A stretch of DNA of 36,015 bases from Planctomycetota bacterium (lineage in GTDB: Bacteria; Planctomycetota; Phycisphaerae; Phycisphaerales; SM1A02): assembly GCA_026386795.1 (NCBI GenBank), contig JAPLMU010000124.1, positions 1 through 36,015 of the forward strand. Direction: 5' to 3'. Below the pieces are notes generated by a model. That model was given only the letters and a program-made list of their open reading frames with translations. It ran no database searches and had not been told where the DNA came from. Below, piece after piece: positions 18,464-27,103 of this stretch (positions are counted from its first letter, which is position 1; every line of letters starts with the position of its first letter). Both the position numbers and the translations under genes were made by a program.

Positions 18464-20002
18464 ATGCAGAACTCGCCCGCCATTCCCGCTGATCTCCGCG
18501 CGCTTGGCGTCGGTACCCCGACCGCTCGCGTAACACCGCTGTTTGACACCGCAGCAGCGCGACACCTTCTGAATCGCGCGGCATTCGGTGGTACCCAAGC
18601 CCAGGTTGACGCATTGGTCGCCATGGGACTCGATCACGCGGTTGATCTCCTCGTCAATTTCGAAACGCAACCATCGAAGACTGTCAATAGCGACGACTTC
18701 GATCGCAATCTCATGCCGCCGCTTAGCCGCGAAGAACGCGACAAACTCAACGCCGCACGTCGCGCGCGCGAAGAAGCAGAGGTCGAGCGTCTCGAGCGCA
18801 AAGAAAATCAAGCAAAGGCAAATGATCGCCGCCAGCTCGTTGATCTCAAGAAGTGGTGGATTGCACGCATGATCGAATCAGCGCGCCCGCTTGAAGAAAA
18901 GATGACGCTCTTCTGGCACGGTCACTTTGCCACGGGCGCTCGTACTATCGAAGATAGTTGGCATATGTTCCAGCAGAATCAACTGTTTCGAACGTATGCC
19001 ACGGGAAACTTCGGAACGCTCGTCCTCAATGTCATCCGCGACCCCGCGATGATCAAGTACCTCGACAATGACAAGAGTCGCAAGGGACGACCAAACGAGA
19101 ACCTCGCGCGCGAGCTGCTCGAGCTCTTCATTCTTGGTGAAGGCAGCGGCTACACCGAAGAGGACATCAAGGCTGGTGCGCGTGCGCTCACCGGCTACAC
19201 CTTTGAAGACGACGAATTCGAGTACCGCGACGGCAACCATGACGCCGGTCCGAAGATCATCTTCGGCAAAGAAGGCAACTGGACCGGTGATGAATTTGCA
19301 CGACTTGCACTCGCCAAGACCGAATGCAGCGAATTCATTGCATCAAAGCTCTACCGATATTTCGTGAACGACACGCCAGCTGCGGATCTCCCCGCTGAAC
19401 AGCGCGATGCTCGCGAAGCCTTCATCCGCGCACTTGCCACTGAACTGCGCACGCAACAATACGAAATCAAGCCAGTGCTCGCGAAACTGTTTCGCAGCGC
19501 GCACTTTTATCATGCGTGCAATCGCGCAGCCACCATCAAGAGCCCTGCGCAACTGATTGTGCAGACAGTTCGGCAATACGGAACTCCGCCGCGGCAACTC
19601 AGCGCACTCGCAGGCGCGTGCGACCTCATGGGCCAAGATCTCTTCCAACCGCCCAACGTCAAAGGCTGGGATGGCGGACGCGCGTGGATCAACACGAGCA
19701 CCTTGTTTGTCAGGCAAAATGTGGCGGTCTACCTGCTCACCGGCAAGCGACCTGATGTCTACGACTGGGAGAACGACGAAACGCGCTTCGACCCAATCCC
19801 CTTGCTCAGCGGTGCCACCACGCCGGATGTCGTAGCCGATCGCCTCATTTCCATGAGTCTCGCGGCGCCACCGCACCCCGAACGACGTGCGGCGCTCGTA
19901 TCGTTCCTTACATCGCAAGCACACATGGAAGCGAGCGAACACAGTCGCACCATTGCTGCGCTTGCACTTGTCACCGCGCTCCCGGAGTATCAACTGGCAT
20001 GA
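18464..20002 (+). CDS. DUF1800 domain-containing protein
   Basis: A 512-residue member of DUF1800. Recognisable stretches: ARHLLNRAAFGGTQAQVDALVAMGLDHAVDLLVNF near the start, KMTLFWHGHFATG, RGRPNENLARELLELFILGEG-type sequence followed by YTEEDIKAGARALTGY, KLYRYFVND, and QDLFQPPNVKGWDGGRAWINT. A charged, Arg/Glu-rich segment (about residues 85-120, REERDKLNAARRAREEAEVERLERKE) is probably a coiled coil. DUF1800 function is unknown; family members occur next to DUF1501 proteins in Planctomycetes and related phyla. There is no signal peptide in this start (ATG 18464); the frame continues upstream inside the previous gene and is not used. Overlaps the next gene by 4 bases. Confidence 0.9.
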   Translation: MQNSPAIPADLRALGVGTPTARVTPLFDTAAARHLLNRAAFGGTQAQVDALVAMGLDHAVDLLVNFETQPSKTVNSDDFDRNLMPPLSREERDKLNAARRAREEAEVERLERKENQAKANDRRQLVDLKKWWIARMIESARPLEEKMTLFWHGHFATGARTIEDSWHMFQQNQLFRTYATGNFGTLVLNVIRDPAMIKYLDNDKSRKGRPNENLARELLELFILGEGSGYTEEDIKAGARALTGYTFEDDEFEYRDGNHDAGPKIIFGKEGNWTGDEFARLALAKTECSEFIASKLYRYFVNDTPAADLPAEQRDAREAFIRALATELRTQQYEIKPVLAKLFRSAHFYHACNRAATIKSPAQLIVQTVRQYGTPPRQLSALAGACDLMGQDLFQPPNVKGWDGGRAWINTSTLFVRQNVAVYLLTGKRPDVYDWENDETRFDPIPLLSGATTPDVVADRLISMSLAAPPHPERRAALVSFLTSQAHMEASEHSRTIAALALVTALPEYQLA

Positions 20003-21291
20003 ATGACATCAATGCATACAGCCGTCGAGTCTTCATCCGTCAGGGTGCGCTGCTCGCGTCATTCGCAGCCACGATGCCGCATTTCATCCAACAGAGTGCG
20101 TTCGGCATGCTTGCGCCGGACGGCAGCGTGCTCGGTTCGCGCCCTGGCGTTCCGGACGAGCGCATCTTGGTTGTGGTGCAATTGTCGGGCGGCAATGATG
20201 GATTGAACACCGTGATTCCGTATGGCCAAGCTGAGTATCACAATGCACGCCCAGTGATCAGCATTGGCGAGCCTGGCAAGCCGAAGAATGGTGGTGCCGC
20301 GCTCGAACTTGATCAGGCGAACGGGATTGGACTGCATCCGAACCTCACTGGCTTCAAGGAGCTGCATGACTCCGGGAAGCTCTGCGTGGTGGCGGGCGTT
20401 GGTTACCCCAATCCGAATCGCAGCCATTTTGCGAGCATGGACATTTGGCAGAGCGGACGCCCCGAAGGTAAGGGAACTGGCTGGATCGGTCGGTATGTCG
20501 ATGCATCGTGCAATGGAAATCCTGCGGCTGACATGGCTGTTGTGGTTGGTCGCACCGCGCCGCTTGCAATGACGGGTACAAAGAGCACGCCGATCGCATT
20601 CGAGAGTGCGGATCTCTTCCGTTGGTTAGGCGCCGACAAAAACGGTGCAATGGATAAGGAATACCAAGCGATGGTGCGCGCGGGTTCGTTGCCCGGTGTT
20701 GAACCTGGCTCGCAGGAAAGTTTTTTGATGCGTACCGCGCTCGATGCACAACTAACGAGCGACCGGATTCGCGCCGCAGTGAGTAAGAAGCCGCTCGTCG
20801 CGTACCCGGGCAGCACGCTCGCCAAGCAATTGCAAACGGTGGCCGCGATGATTCGCGACGGCATGAAGACGCGCGTCTACTACGTGAGTATGGGTGGTTT
20901 CGATACGCATGCCAATCAGTCGGGTGGCCATGCGAATCTGATGCGCCAACTTGGCGACGCGATCCTGGCATTCCAGAAAGACTTGGCCGCGCAAGGAAAC
21001 GAAGGCCGCGTCATGACCATGTGCTTCAGCGAATTCGGACGGCGCGTGCGCCAGAACGCGAGCAATGGAACCGATCACGGCACCGCGGGTCCGATGTTCC
21101 TGATCGGTGCAGGCGTGCAGCCCGGCTTGCAGGGCAAGTATCCGAGCCTCACGGACCTTGATGGCGGCGACCTGAAGTTCACAACGGACTTCCGCGGCGT
21201 CTACCAAGAAATACTTGGAAAGTGGATGAAAGCAGAGACGCAATCGGTCCTCGGCGGCGAGTACGCGGCACCGGGTCTGGTGCGCGGGTGA
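19999..21291 (+). CDS. DUF1501 protein with Tat signal
   Basis: A 430-residue protein. A twin-arginine signal lies at the N-terminus (YSRRVFIRQGALLASFAATMP, Arg9-Arg10), predicting folded export. Family motifs are ILVVVQLSGGNDGLNTVIPYG, SHFASMDIWQSG, VYYVSMGGFDTHANQ, TMCFSEFGRRVRQNASNGTDHGTAGPMFLIG: these are the alkaline-phosphatase/sulfatase-superfamily metal and catalytic positions. DUF1501 proteins sit alongside DUF1800 proteins as here, with a 4-base ATGA overlap, and are likely partners. The substrate is unknown. Note that the next gene's GTG overlaps the stop (GTGA), so the unit is translationally coupled through to the methyltransferase. Confidence 0.92.
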   Translation: MNDINAYSRRVFIRQGALLASFAATMPHFIQQSAFGMLAPDGSVLGSRPGVPDERILVVVQLSGGNDGLNTVIPYGQAEYHNARPVISIGEPGKPKNGGAALELDQANGIGLHPNLTGFKELHDSGKLCVVAGVGYPNPNRSHFASMDIWQSGRPEGKGTGWIGRYVDASCNGNPAADMAVVVGRTAPLAMTGTKSTPIAFESADLFRWLGADKNGAMDKEYQAMVRAGSLPGVEPGSQESFLMRTALDAQLTSDRIRAAVSKKPLVAYPGSTLAKQLQTVAAMIRDGMKTRVYYVSMGGFDTHANQSGGHANLMRQLGDAILAFQKDLAAQGNEGRVMTMCFSEFGRRVRQNASNGTDHGTAGPMFLIGAGVQPGLQGKYPSLTDLDGGDLKFTTDFRGVYQEILGKWMKAETQSVLGGEYAAPGLVRG

Positions 21292-22007
21292 GTACTGAAT
21301 TCTCTGTGCCGGAAGTCGCATTCTTTGGTCGAACCTACAGCGAGTACCTACAGATGTTCGCGCTTGATGAGACCGCCCTGCGCGGGCGCGCGATCCTGGA
21401 TTGTCCATGCGGTCCGGCAGCGTTCGTTGCCAACGCGTGCGCAAGCGGACTCAATGTTGTCGGCTGCGACCCACTCTTTGAATTCGCGCCGGACGAACTG
21501 CATACGCGCGCGACTGCGAACATCAATGGTCTCTTTGCGCGCCTCGCGCTTGCAACTGATTCGCTGACTTTCCGCGATCCGGTGAAGTTCCGGAAGGACA
21601 AGTTCGACGCACTTGATGAGTTCATTGCGGACTACCGCAATGGACGCGGGACCCGCTACATCCATGCTGCGCTTCCGACATTGCCCTTTGCGGATGGTGC
21701 GTTTGACGTAGTCCTTTCGTCCAATTTCCTGTTCTGCTACTCGGGAATCAAGAACGGCGGACTCTTAGAGGACGACCGTTTCGACCTGCCATTCCATCTT
21801 CGCAGCATCGCTGAACTCGCACGGGTCACGCGCGGCGAGATCCGCATGGCGCCGACGCACGCGATGCAGATGCCGCCGCGTCAGCATCCGTACATGGAAG
21901 CTGCGATCGCGCGCCTCAAAACGCTTGGATTCCGTGCAGAAATCCGCCCAAGCCCGTATGACGATGGTTTCGCGCCGTTCGCTGGCGTGCTTGTAATTAC
22001 CAAGTAG
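21288..22007 (+). CDS. Class I SAM-dependent methyltransferase
   Basis: A 239-residue methyltransferase-like protein. Motif I is AILDCPCGPAAFVANACASG, motif II NVVGCDPLFEFAP (Asp binds the ribose), and the post-motif segment LPFADGAFDVVLSSNFLFCYSG matches motif IV of class I enzymes. An Asp/Glu-rich helical insert of about 60 residues (FRKDKFDALDEFIADYRNGRG) separates motifs II and IV. The substrate cannot be predicted. The start is GTG at 21288, forming GTGA with the preceding stop; the frame is open upstream but that part overlaps DUF1501. It ends the plus-strand cluster that begins with the polytopic membrane gene. Confidence 0.82.
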   Translation: MSTEFSVPEVAFFGRTYSEYLQMFALDETALRGRAILDCPCGPAAFVANACASGLNVVGCDPLFEFAPDELHTRATANINGLFARLALATDSLTFRDPVKFRKDKFDALDEFIADYRNGRGTRYIHAALPTLPFADGAFDVVLSSNFLFCYSGIKNGGLLEDDRFDLPFHLRSIAELARVTRGEIRMAPTHAMQMPPRQHPYMEAAIARLKTLGFRAEIRPSPYDDGFAPFAGVLVITK

Positions 22008-22052
22008 GGCCTGAGTATCGCTGCAACTATTTATAGAGCGGCGCGTGAGCGA

Positions 22053-22595
22053 TCACCAGTGCGCGCCGCCCGGCTGCTCGACGATCGAATAGAAGCCGTC
22101 CGCATCGCGCCGAAGTTTGCCCGCCTTTACGAGCGCTTCCCACACGCCCCACGGAAAATCGCGCGGCGGCAACATCGCTTGAATGCGATGCTGGCCCGTG
22201 CCGCTCATCGGACCGACGCCGAGTTTGGAATCGGCATCAAGTTGCGAGAGCTTGACGCGCTTGCGGAACATACGCAACGCGTCTTGGAGGACAGAGAGTT
22301 CAAATTCTTGCGCGGGGGCTGCGTTGGGGGTGGTGCCGTCGGCGGTCGCCGCACTTGCATCAGACGATGGCTCCGCCACTTCTTCACCCTTCGCGCGCGC
22401 CACGGCCCGCGTGAGTTCCGCGGTGTCCCGTGCGCCCACGAGCCGCATGATGGCCTGCGGATCGAGCTTTGCCTTCAAGAGCAGTTTGTGCATCGCTCCC
22501 CAATGCGGTCCGGCGGCGGACGGGTCCGATGTCACGATCCGCGCAAGCGCGGCGTCGATGTCCTTCACAAGTTGCGGCTGGAGTGGGCTCGACAT
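22053..22595 (-). CDS. Hypothetical protein
   Basis: An unrecognised 180-residue, mainly helical protein (ATG at 22595; the frame extends to 22646). The N-terminal half has two short helical units (QPQLVKDIDAALARIVTSD; AMHKLLLKAKLDPQAIMRLVGARDTAELTRAVARAKG), then an Ala/Thr/Ser/Pro-rich linker (about 88-110), and a C-terminal unit beginning ELSVLQDALRMFRKRVKLSQLDADSKLGVGPMSG and ending with FPWGVWEALVKAGKLRRDADGFYSI, which reads like a small DNA-binding winged-helix but is unproven. It is 78 bases downstream of the Gfo/Idh/MocA gene on the same strand and may share its transcript. Confidence 0.6.
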   Translation of the reverse strand: MSSPLQPQLVKDIDAALARIVTSDPSAAGPHWGAMHKLLLKAKLDPQAIMRLVGARDTAELTRAVARAKGEEVAEPSSDASAATADGTTPNAAPAQEFELSVLQDALRMFRKRVKLSQLDADSKLGVGPMSGTGQHRIQAMLPPRDFPWGVWEALVKAGKLRRDADGFYSIVEQPGGAHW

Positions 22596-22673
22596 ACGGG
22601 CACGATAGTCGAGCGCCCGAACTGCAACGATTGCTGACAACACCAACCTTCAACAACCGCCCCGTGCCTCAAT

Positions 22674-24050
22674 TCACCGAATCGTCACATCAATCTGCTT
22701 GCCTGCCCGGTACGCCTCCGTGCCGGCAAGCACCAACTCCGTGAGCCTGCCTGAATATTCAAAGTTGCAGAGCGGTGCGCTCGGCGCACGATCGCGGATC
22801 GCCTGCAACCACTCTGCGTGATGTCCGCGGCTCGCTGCGATCGGGGTGATGCCCGTCGTGCCACTCGCAACGCGCGCGCGCCACTCCGCAGCGCGCGCGC
22901 CCGGCCAGACCAACATCTCGTCGTAGTTGGCAAACAGCGCGCCTTCTGTTCCTTGGAAACAGACGCTGAATCGCCCGTGATAATCCTGCTTGTCCTTCGC
23001 GCCAATTTCTTGCACGAACGGCGGCATGCGACCACCATCGAACCAACGCAGAACGAGCGGGTCAAGACTCACACCTGCTGGCCCAGAAGCAATTCCTGGA
23101 ATGGCCCACGAAGCCTCAAGCCACGCTGGTGCGCCGACCGCATCGAGCGGTGGACCATCAGCGCGGACTTCCATCCTGAGCGGAATCGTGCTAGTACCGC
23201 CTTTCACTGCGCCCGCCGGCAAATCCGCACACGGCGCAAGACCCAATGCCCACACCGGCAAGTCCATGATGTGGCATCCCATGTCGCCAAGCGTGCCCGA
23301 TCCGTACGCCCAATAGCGACGCCAATTCGCGGGATGAATTCCGTTGATGTACGGAACATTCGGCGTTCCACACAACCACGCGTTCCAATCAAGCGTCGCC
23401 GGGCACAACGCGCCAGGGGTCAACTTGCCGTCGCCCCAACTCTTCAGCTGCCAACAATCAACTGCGGTTACGCGACCAATCACGCCCGCACGCACAGCCT
23501 CCACCACGCGTCGATAGTTCTCAGTGGCGTGAATCTGCGTTCCCATTTGCGTTGGAACGCGTGCAGCACGCGCCAACATGCGCAGTTCGCACGCCTGTTC
23601 GCGCGTATGAGTGAGCGGCTTCTCGCAGTAGACCGGAATGCCTGCGCGAAGAGCGGCCGCTGCAATCGGAAAGTGCGCGTGATCGGGCGTTGCAACAACG
23701 ATGCCATCAAGATCGAGTTCGCGCCGATACTCAACAACCTGCTGCCACTCAACCGCGCGCGCCGCATCTGGAAACTCCTTGCCAGCGTGTTCGAGATACG
23801 CACTGTCAACATCGCAGAGTGCGACGATTTGCTCGCCACGCACTTCTTGGATGTTGTCCCACGCGCGGTTTGCAGTTCCGATACACGCAAGGCGCAACTT
23901 GTCCGGGCGACGCGGCCCCACTTCTTTGAGGAACGCGGGCGCGGTCCGAGACGAGACGCAGCGCGCGAGAGCGGGCGTAAGCGCAAGACCGGCAGCGGCC
24001 AGGAGGAATGTGCGGCGGGTAGGCATGCCTATCACGGTACCGTCATCCAT
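22674..24050 (-). CDS. Gfo/Idh/MocA family oxidoreductase with Tat signal
   Basis: A 458-residue NAD(P)-dependent sugar or inositol dehydrogenase-like protein. The N-terminus carries a Tat signal, PTRRTFLLAAAGLALTPALA, so the enzyme is exported folded. The Rossmann fold follows (LRLACIGTANRAWDN, VALCDVDSAYLEHA, VVATPDHAHFPIAAAALRAGIPVYCEKPLTHTREQA), including the EKP motif that marks this family; then MGTQIHATENYRRVVEAVRAGVIG and the C-terminal beta-sheet domain (DMGCHIMDLPVWALG). The start ATG at 24050 has an AAAGGTGG Shine-Dalgarno-like sequence just upstream; an ATG at 24026 is alternative. This type is expanded in Planctomycetes. The substrate is not deducible. Confidence 0.9.
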   Translation of the reverse strand: MDDGTVIGMPTRRTFLLAAAGLALTPALARCVSSRTAPAFLKEVGPRRPDKLRLACIGTANRAWDNIQEVRGEQIVALCDVDSAYLEHAGKEFPDAARAVEWQQVVEYRRELDLDGIVVATPDHAHFPIAAAALRAGIPVYCEKPLTHTREQACELRMLARAARVPTQMGTQIHATENYRRVVEAVRAGVIGRVTAVDCWQLKSWGDGKLTPGALCPATLDWNAWLCGTPNVPYINGIHPANWRRYWAYGSGTLGDMGCHIMDLPVWALGLAPCADLPAGAVKGGTSTIPLRMEVRADGPPLDAVGAPAWLEASWAIPGIASGPAGVSLDPLVLRWFDGGRMPPFVQEIGAKDKQDYHGRFSVCFQGTEGALFANYDEMLVWPGARAAEWRARVASGTTGITPIAASRGHHAEWLQAIRDRAPSAPLCNFEYSGRLTELVLAGTEAYRAGKQIDVTIR

Positions 24051-24199
24051 CTCACCACCTTTGGTACGCTCCAAACTCGATGGGACAAATCTTGAACTAC
24101 CGGTGCGGCGCATGTGATTCCACGTTTTCATGGATGAGCGGCAGTGGCAGTGACGCAACGCGCTGCGACTTCTTCTATAGACCAATAAGCCTTTTTCGG

Positions 24200-24228
24200 T
24201 TGGTTTGGGCGGGGCTATCAGCTATGCT
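24200..24228 (+). promoter_or_regulatory. Possible promoter of the aminomutase operon
   Basis: TTGGTT (24200-24205) and TATGCT (24223-24228) are separated by 17 bases, a standard sigma-70 spacing, and the kamA-like ATG lies 48 bases downstream with GAGG (24267-24270) as ribosome-binding site. The match to consensus is 3 of 6 and 4 of 6. The 226-base gap also has to serve the divergent oxidoreductase gene. No operator was identified. Confidence 0.3.
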
Positions 24229-24276
24229 TAATTTTGATACAGCCTTCAGCTATTGAACCCCTTCGAGGATCGAATC

Positions 24277-25722
24277 ATGTCGAACGAGTATGCCACCACC
24301 GCGCGCCAACAGGCGTTCTTGGACACAGTCGAAGACACGCGCCACGAGCGCAACATCATCAATGGTCTCGCGCCGTTTCTTGATGAGAAGGCACCCGCGG
24401 ACATGTTGGGGCTCTACTCGTCAAACGAACTCGTGCAGTTGCGCGTTCTCAAGGGCACCGATCGTGACCTTGAAAAGCGCATGCCAGTGAAGGTGACGCG
24501 GCACTATTTTGAACTCGCCAAGACCAGCGCGCCGATCCGCCGCATCGTCAAGGCGGACCCCGCGGAAACTATGGACCTTGCAGGCTCCGAGGACCCCGGC
24601 TTCCAAATGGACTACAGCCCAGTCGAGGGCATGTTGCACAAGTATGAGATGGGTCTTCTTTACGTCGTCTCCACTTGCTCAGCGCACTGCCGCTTCTGCT
24701 ACCGCGAGGAACTGATCGCGCGCAAGGAGATCACCCGTCAAGACGGCACCGTTGCCAAGAAGGGCATGGCCACCATTCCAGAGGTGACCGAGTTCATCAA
24801 GCGCTTCAACTCTGAAGTTGCCGCTAACGGTGGACGTCACCCAACGTGTGGTCGCGAAAAACTTCGCGAGGTCCTGATGTCGGGCGGCGATCCGATGGTG
24901 TTGAACAACTCAAAGATCGCGGCATGGCTTGGCGCGCTTGCAGAGGCGGGCGTTGAGTCGATTCGCATTGGCACCAAGGAAATGGCGTTCTATCCTGACC
25001 GGTTTGACGAAGCGTTTGTCGCCATGCTTGATCGATTCCATGAGACGTACCCAGACGTTGGCCTGCACATTGTGGTGCACTTTGAACACCCCGACGAGTT
25101 TCTTGCCAAGGACGCCGATGGCAAATACATCCATAACGACAAAGGCTTTCTGCAGTGGGTGCCCTCCACTGGCGTCGCTATGCAACGCCTGGTGTCGCGC
25201 GGCTGGCTAAGCGTTGAGAATCAAACGCCCATCATGAAGGGCATCAACGACGATCCCGATGCGCTGCGCATTTTGCAACGCGAATTCAAGCGCGCGGGCG
25301 GCGAGAATCATTACTTCTTCTGCGGTCGCGACATCATCGCCTACCGCGCCTTCAATGCGCCCATTGAGACCGTGTGGAAGATCCTCAACGAATCGCAGAA
25401 GGGTTTGTCCGGCGTTGAAAGCCACGCACGACTTTCTATTACCCACTACAAGGGCAAGACGGAAGTGTGCGCCGTCACCACCGAACCGATTCCTGGTCTC
25501 AAGGGCAGCGAGAACGGAGTTGTCATATTCAAGATCATGCGCAACTCTGGCTCCGCCAAAGACAAGGGCAAGATTTGCATCGTCGGTCGCAATCCCGAGG
25601 CGCTGTGGTTTGACGGTTACGCGGATCGTGTGTTGTATGACGAGGCCGGTCTCTTTGACTACTCGCGCGTCAAGAGCGCACGCGCCACGCATGCGACACC
25701 ACCAACACCATCCTGCCGATGA
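24277..25722 (+). CDS. KamA-family radical-SAM 2,3-aminomutase (divergent)
   Basis: A 481-residue radical SAM, PLP-dependent enzyme that migrates an amino group from C2 to C3 of an alpha-amino acid. The [4Fe-4S] motif is CSAHCRFC (Cys134, Cys138, Cys141). Further family features are LMSGGDPMVLNN, ESIRIGTKEMAF and HIVVHFEHPDEF. The PLP lysine of lysine 2,3-aminomutase sits in GGGGK; here the matching segment is THYKGKTEV, so Lys394 is the likely counterpart. Where lysine enzymes have Asp293 and Asp330 to hold the side-chain amine, an ungapped comparison puts Arg351 and a Ser/Ile. Glutamate 2,3-aminomutase has Lys and Asn there. I therefore doubt lysine as substrate. ATG 24277 has GAGG upstream; the stop overlaps the next gene (ATGA). 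Confidence 0.82.
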   Translation: MSNEYATTARQQAFLDTVEDTRHERNIINGLAPFLDEKAPADMLGLYSSNELVQLRVLKGTDRDLEKRMPVKVTRHYFELAKTSAPIRRIVKADPAETMDLAGSEDPGFQMDYSPVEGMLHKYEMGLLYVVSTCSAHCRFCYREELIARKEITRQDGTVAKKGMATIPEVTEFIKRFNSEVAANGGRHPTCGREKLREVLMSGGDPMVLNNSKIAAWLGALAEAGVESIRIGTKEMAFYPDRFDEAFVAMLDRFHETYPDVGLHIVVHFEHPDEFLAKDADGKYIHNDKGFLQWVPSTGVAMQRLVSRGWLSVENQTPIMKGINDDPDALRILQREFKRAGGENHYFFCGRDIIAYRAFNAPIETVWKILNESQKGLSGVESHARLSITHYKGKTEVCAVTTEPIPGLKGSENGVVIFKIMRNSGSAKDKGKICIVGRNPEALWFDGYADRVLYDEAGLFDYSRVKSARATHATPPTPSCR

Positions 25723-26429
25723 TCGACAAGCGAGTTGGTAGCACCCGCGAGGCGGTCGCCGACATCTTCGACGGCGCAACGGTCATGATTGGTGGCTTCG
25801 GCGAAGCAGGAAGTCCAATCGAGCTCATTCATGCCCTGATCGATCAGGGCGCGAAGGGCTTGACCGTGGTGAGTAACAACACCGGCACTGGCCTGGTTGG
25901 ACTCGCCGCGCTGCTGCGTGCCGAGCGCGTGAGCAAGGTCATCTGCTCGTTCCCCAAGACCGCTGGCTCAACGGTGTTCCCCGATCTGTATCGAGCGGGG
26001 AAGATTGAACTCGAGCTGGTGCCGCAAGGAACACTCGCAGAGCGGATTCGCGCTGGCGGCGCTGGAATTGTGGCGTTCTACACGCCGACCGCGGTGGGAA
26101 CGCCGCTGGCAGAAGGCAAAGAGTCGCGCGTCTTCGGCAACCGTGAACATGTGCTTGAGTACGGTATTCGTGCGGACTTCACGCTGATCAAGGGCTGCAA
26201 AGCCGACACGCACGGGAACGTTTTATATCACCGCACCGCGCGAAACTTTGCGCCCATGATGGCCACCGCCGCAACGGTAACCATAGTGCAAGCCGCGGAC
26301 GTTGTTGAAGCTGGCGCGCTGGATCCAGAGGCGATCGTCACCCCCGGCATCTTTGTGGACCGCGTGGTGCACGTGGCGTCGCCGGCGTTGGAATCTGCGC
26401 TCAACGAAGCGGGAGCAAGTTACCCATGA
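25719..26429 (+). CDS. 3-oxoacid CoA-transferase subunit A (PcaI-like)
   Basis: A 236-residue alpha subunit of a family I CoA-transferase, which moves CoA from succinyl-CoA or acetyl-CoA to a 3-oxo acid. Motifs: GATVMIGGFGEAGSPIELIHALIDQG (the CoA-transferase 1 signature G-G-F), VSNNTGTGLVGLAALL, VICSFPKTAGSTVFPDLYRAGKIELELVPQGTLAERIRAGGAG and VTPGIFVDRVVHV. By eye the wording is closer to PcaI of 3-oxoadipate CoA-transferase (AGKIELE.VPQG.LAERIRA; RNFGPIMA.A; HIITPGIFVQRVV) than to acetoacetate enzymes; that is memory-based. Its start overlaps the aminomutase stop, and its stop overlaps the subunit B start. Confidence 0.9.
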   Translation: MIDKRVGSTREAVADIFDGATVMIGGFGEAGSPIELIHALIDQGAKGLTVVSNNTGTGLVGLAALLRAERVSKVICSFPKTAGSTVFPDLYRAGKIELELVPQGTLAERIRAGGAGIVAFYTPTAVGTPLAEGKESRVFGNREHVLEYGIRADFTLIKGCKADTHGNVLYHRTARNFAPMMATAATVTIVQAADVVEAGALDPEAIVTPGIFVDRVVHVASPALESALNEAGASYP

Positions 26430-27093
26430 CCATCGCCCCTTCCAACGGTTGGACGCGCGATGGAATCGCCACAAGCGCCTGGCGCAGGACATTCCGAACG
26501 GTTCCTATGTGAACCTTGGAATTGGTATCCCTGAGCTGGTGGCAAGCCACGTGCCCGAGGGTCGCACATTCATCTATCACACCGAGAACGGCCTGCTGGG
26601 CATGGGCCCCTCACCCGCCGCGGGCGAGAGTGACCCCGAACTCATCAACGCAGGCAAGCGCCGCGTGACCATGATGCCGGGTGCCGCGTTCTTTGACCAA
26701 GCAACAAGTTTTGCGATGATTCGCGGCGGACATCTTGATCTCTCGGTACTCGGCGCGCTGCAAGTAGCCGCGAACGGTGATTTGGCGAATTGGTCAACCG
26801 GCGCCGATGACGCGATTCCCGCTGTCGGCGGCGCGATGGACCTGGTGGCTGGTGTGAAGCGCGTGTTTGTCATGACCACGCACGTAACCAAGGAAGGCGA
26901 GCCGAAGCTTGTACAGCACTGCACCTACCCGCTCACTGGCCGCGGCGTAGTGACGCGTATCTACTCAGATCTGGCGGTCATTGATGTCACTGAGCGCGGC
27001 TTTGCGCTTGTGGAACTCGCCCCCGGCATAGCCTTTGACTTTGTGCAAGAGCGCACTTGTGCGCCGATCATTACCAACCACGCTCGCAAGTGA
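26426..27093 (+). CDS. 3-oxoacid CoA-transferase subunit B (PcaJ-like), frameshifted near the start
   Basis: The beta subunit that carries the catalytic Glu (in HTENGLLGMGP). Other motifs: DIPNGSYVNLGIGIPELVASHVPEG, RVTMMPGAAFFDQATSFAMIRGGHLDLSVLGALQVAANGDLANW, and the C-terminal CTYPLTGRGVVTRIYSDLAVIDV. The ATG at 26426 overlaps subunit A (ATGA) and reads MTIAPSNGWTRDGIA, the usual opening of these subunits (GWTRDxxA). After GCC at 26468-26470 the frame must slip by one: the rest of the family sequence (HKRLAQDIPNG) lies in the frame beginning with CAC at 26470, whereas the start frame hits TGA at 26510-26512. One added C at 26470 would restore an intact subunit of about 223 residues. See findings. 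Confidence 0.8.
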
Positions 27094-27103
27094 GGAAACT
27101 CCA

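Noticed and set aside
26449-27093. Subunit B starting normally at TTG 26449 without a frameshift
   Set aside because: The GWTRDGIA opening in the other frame and the ATGA coupling with subunit A are too specific to be chance; kept only as a fallback.
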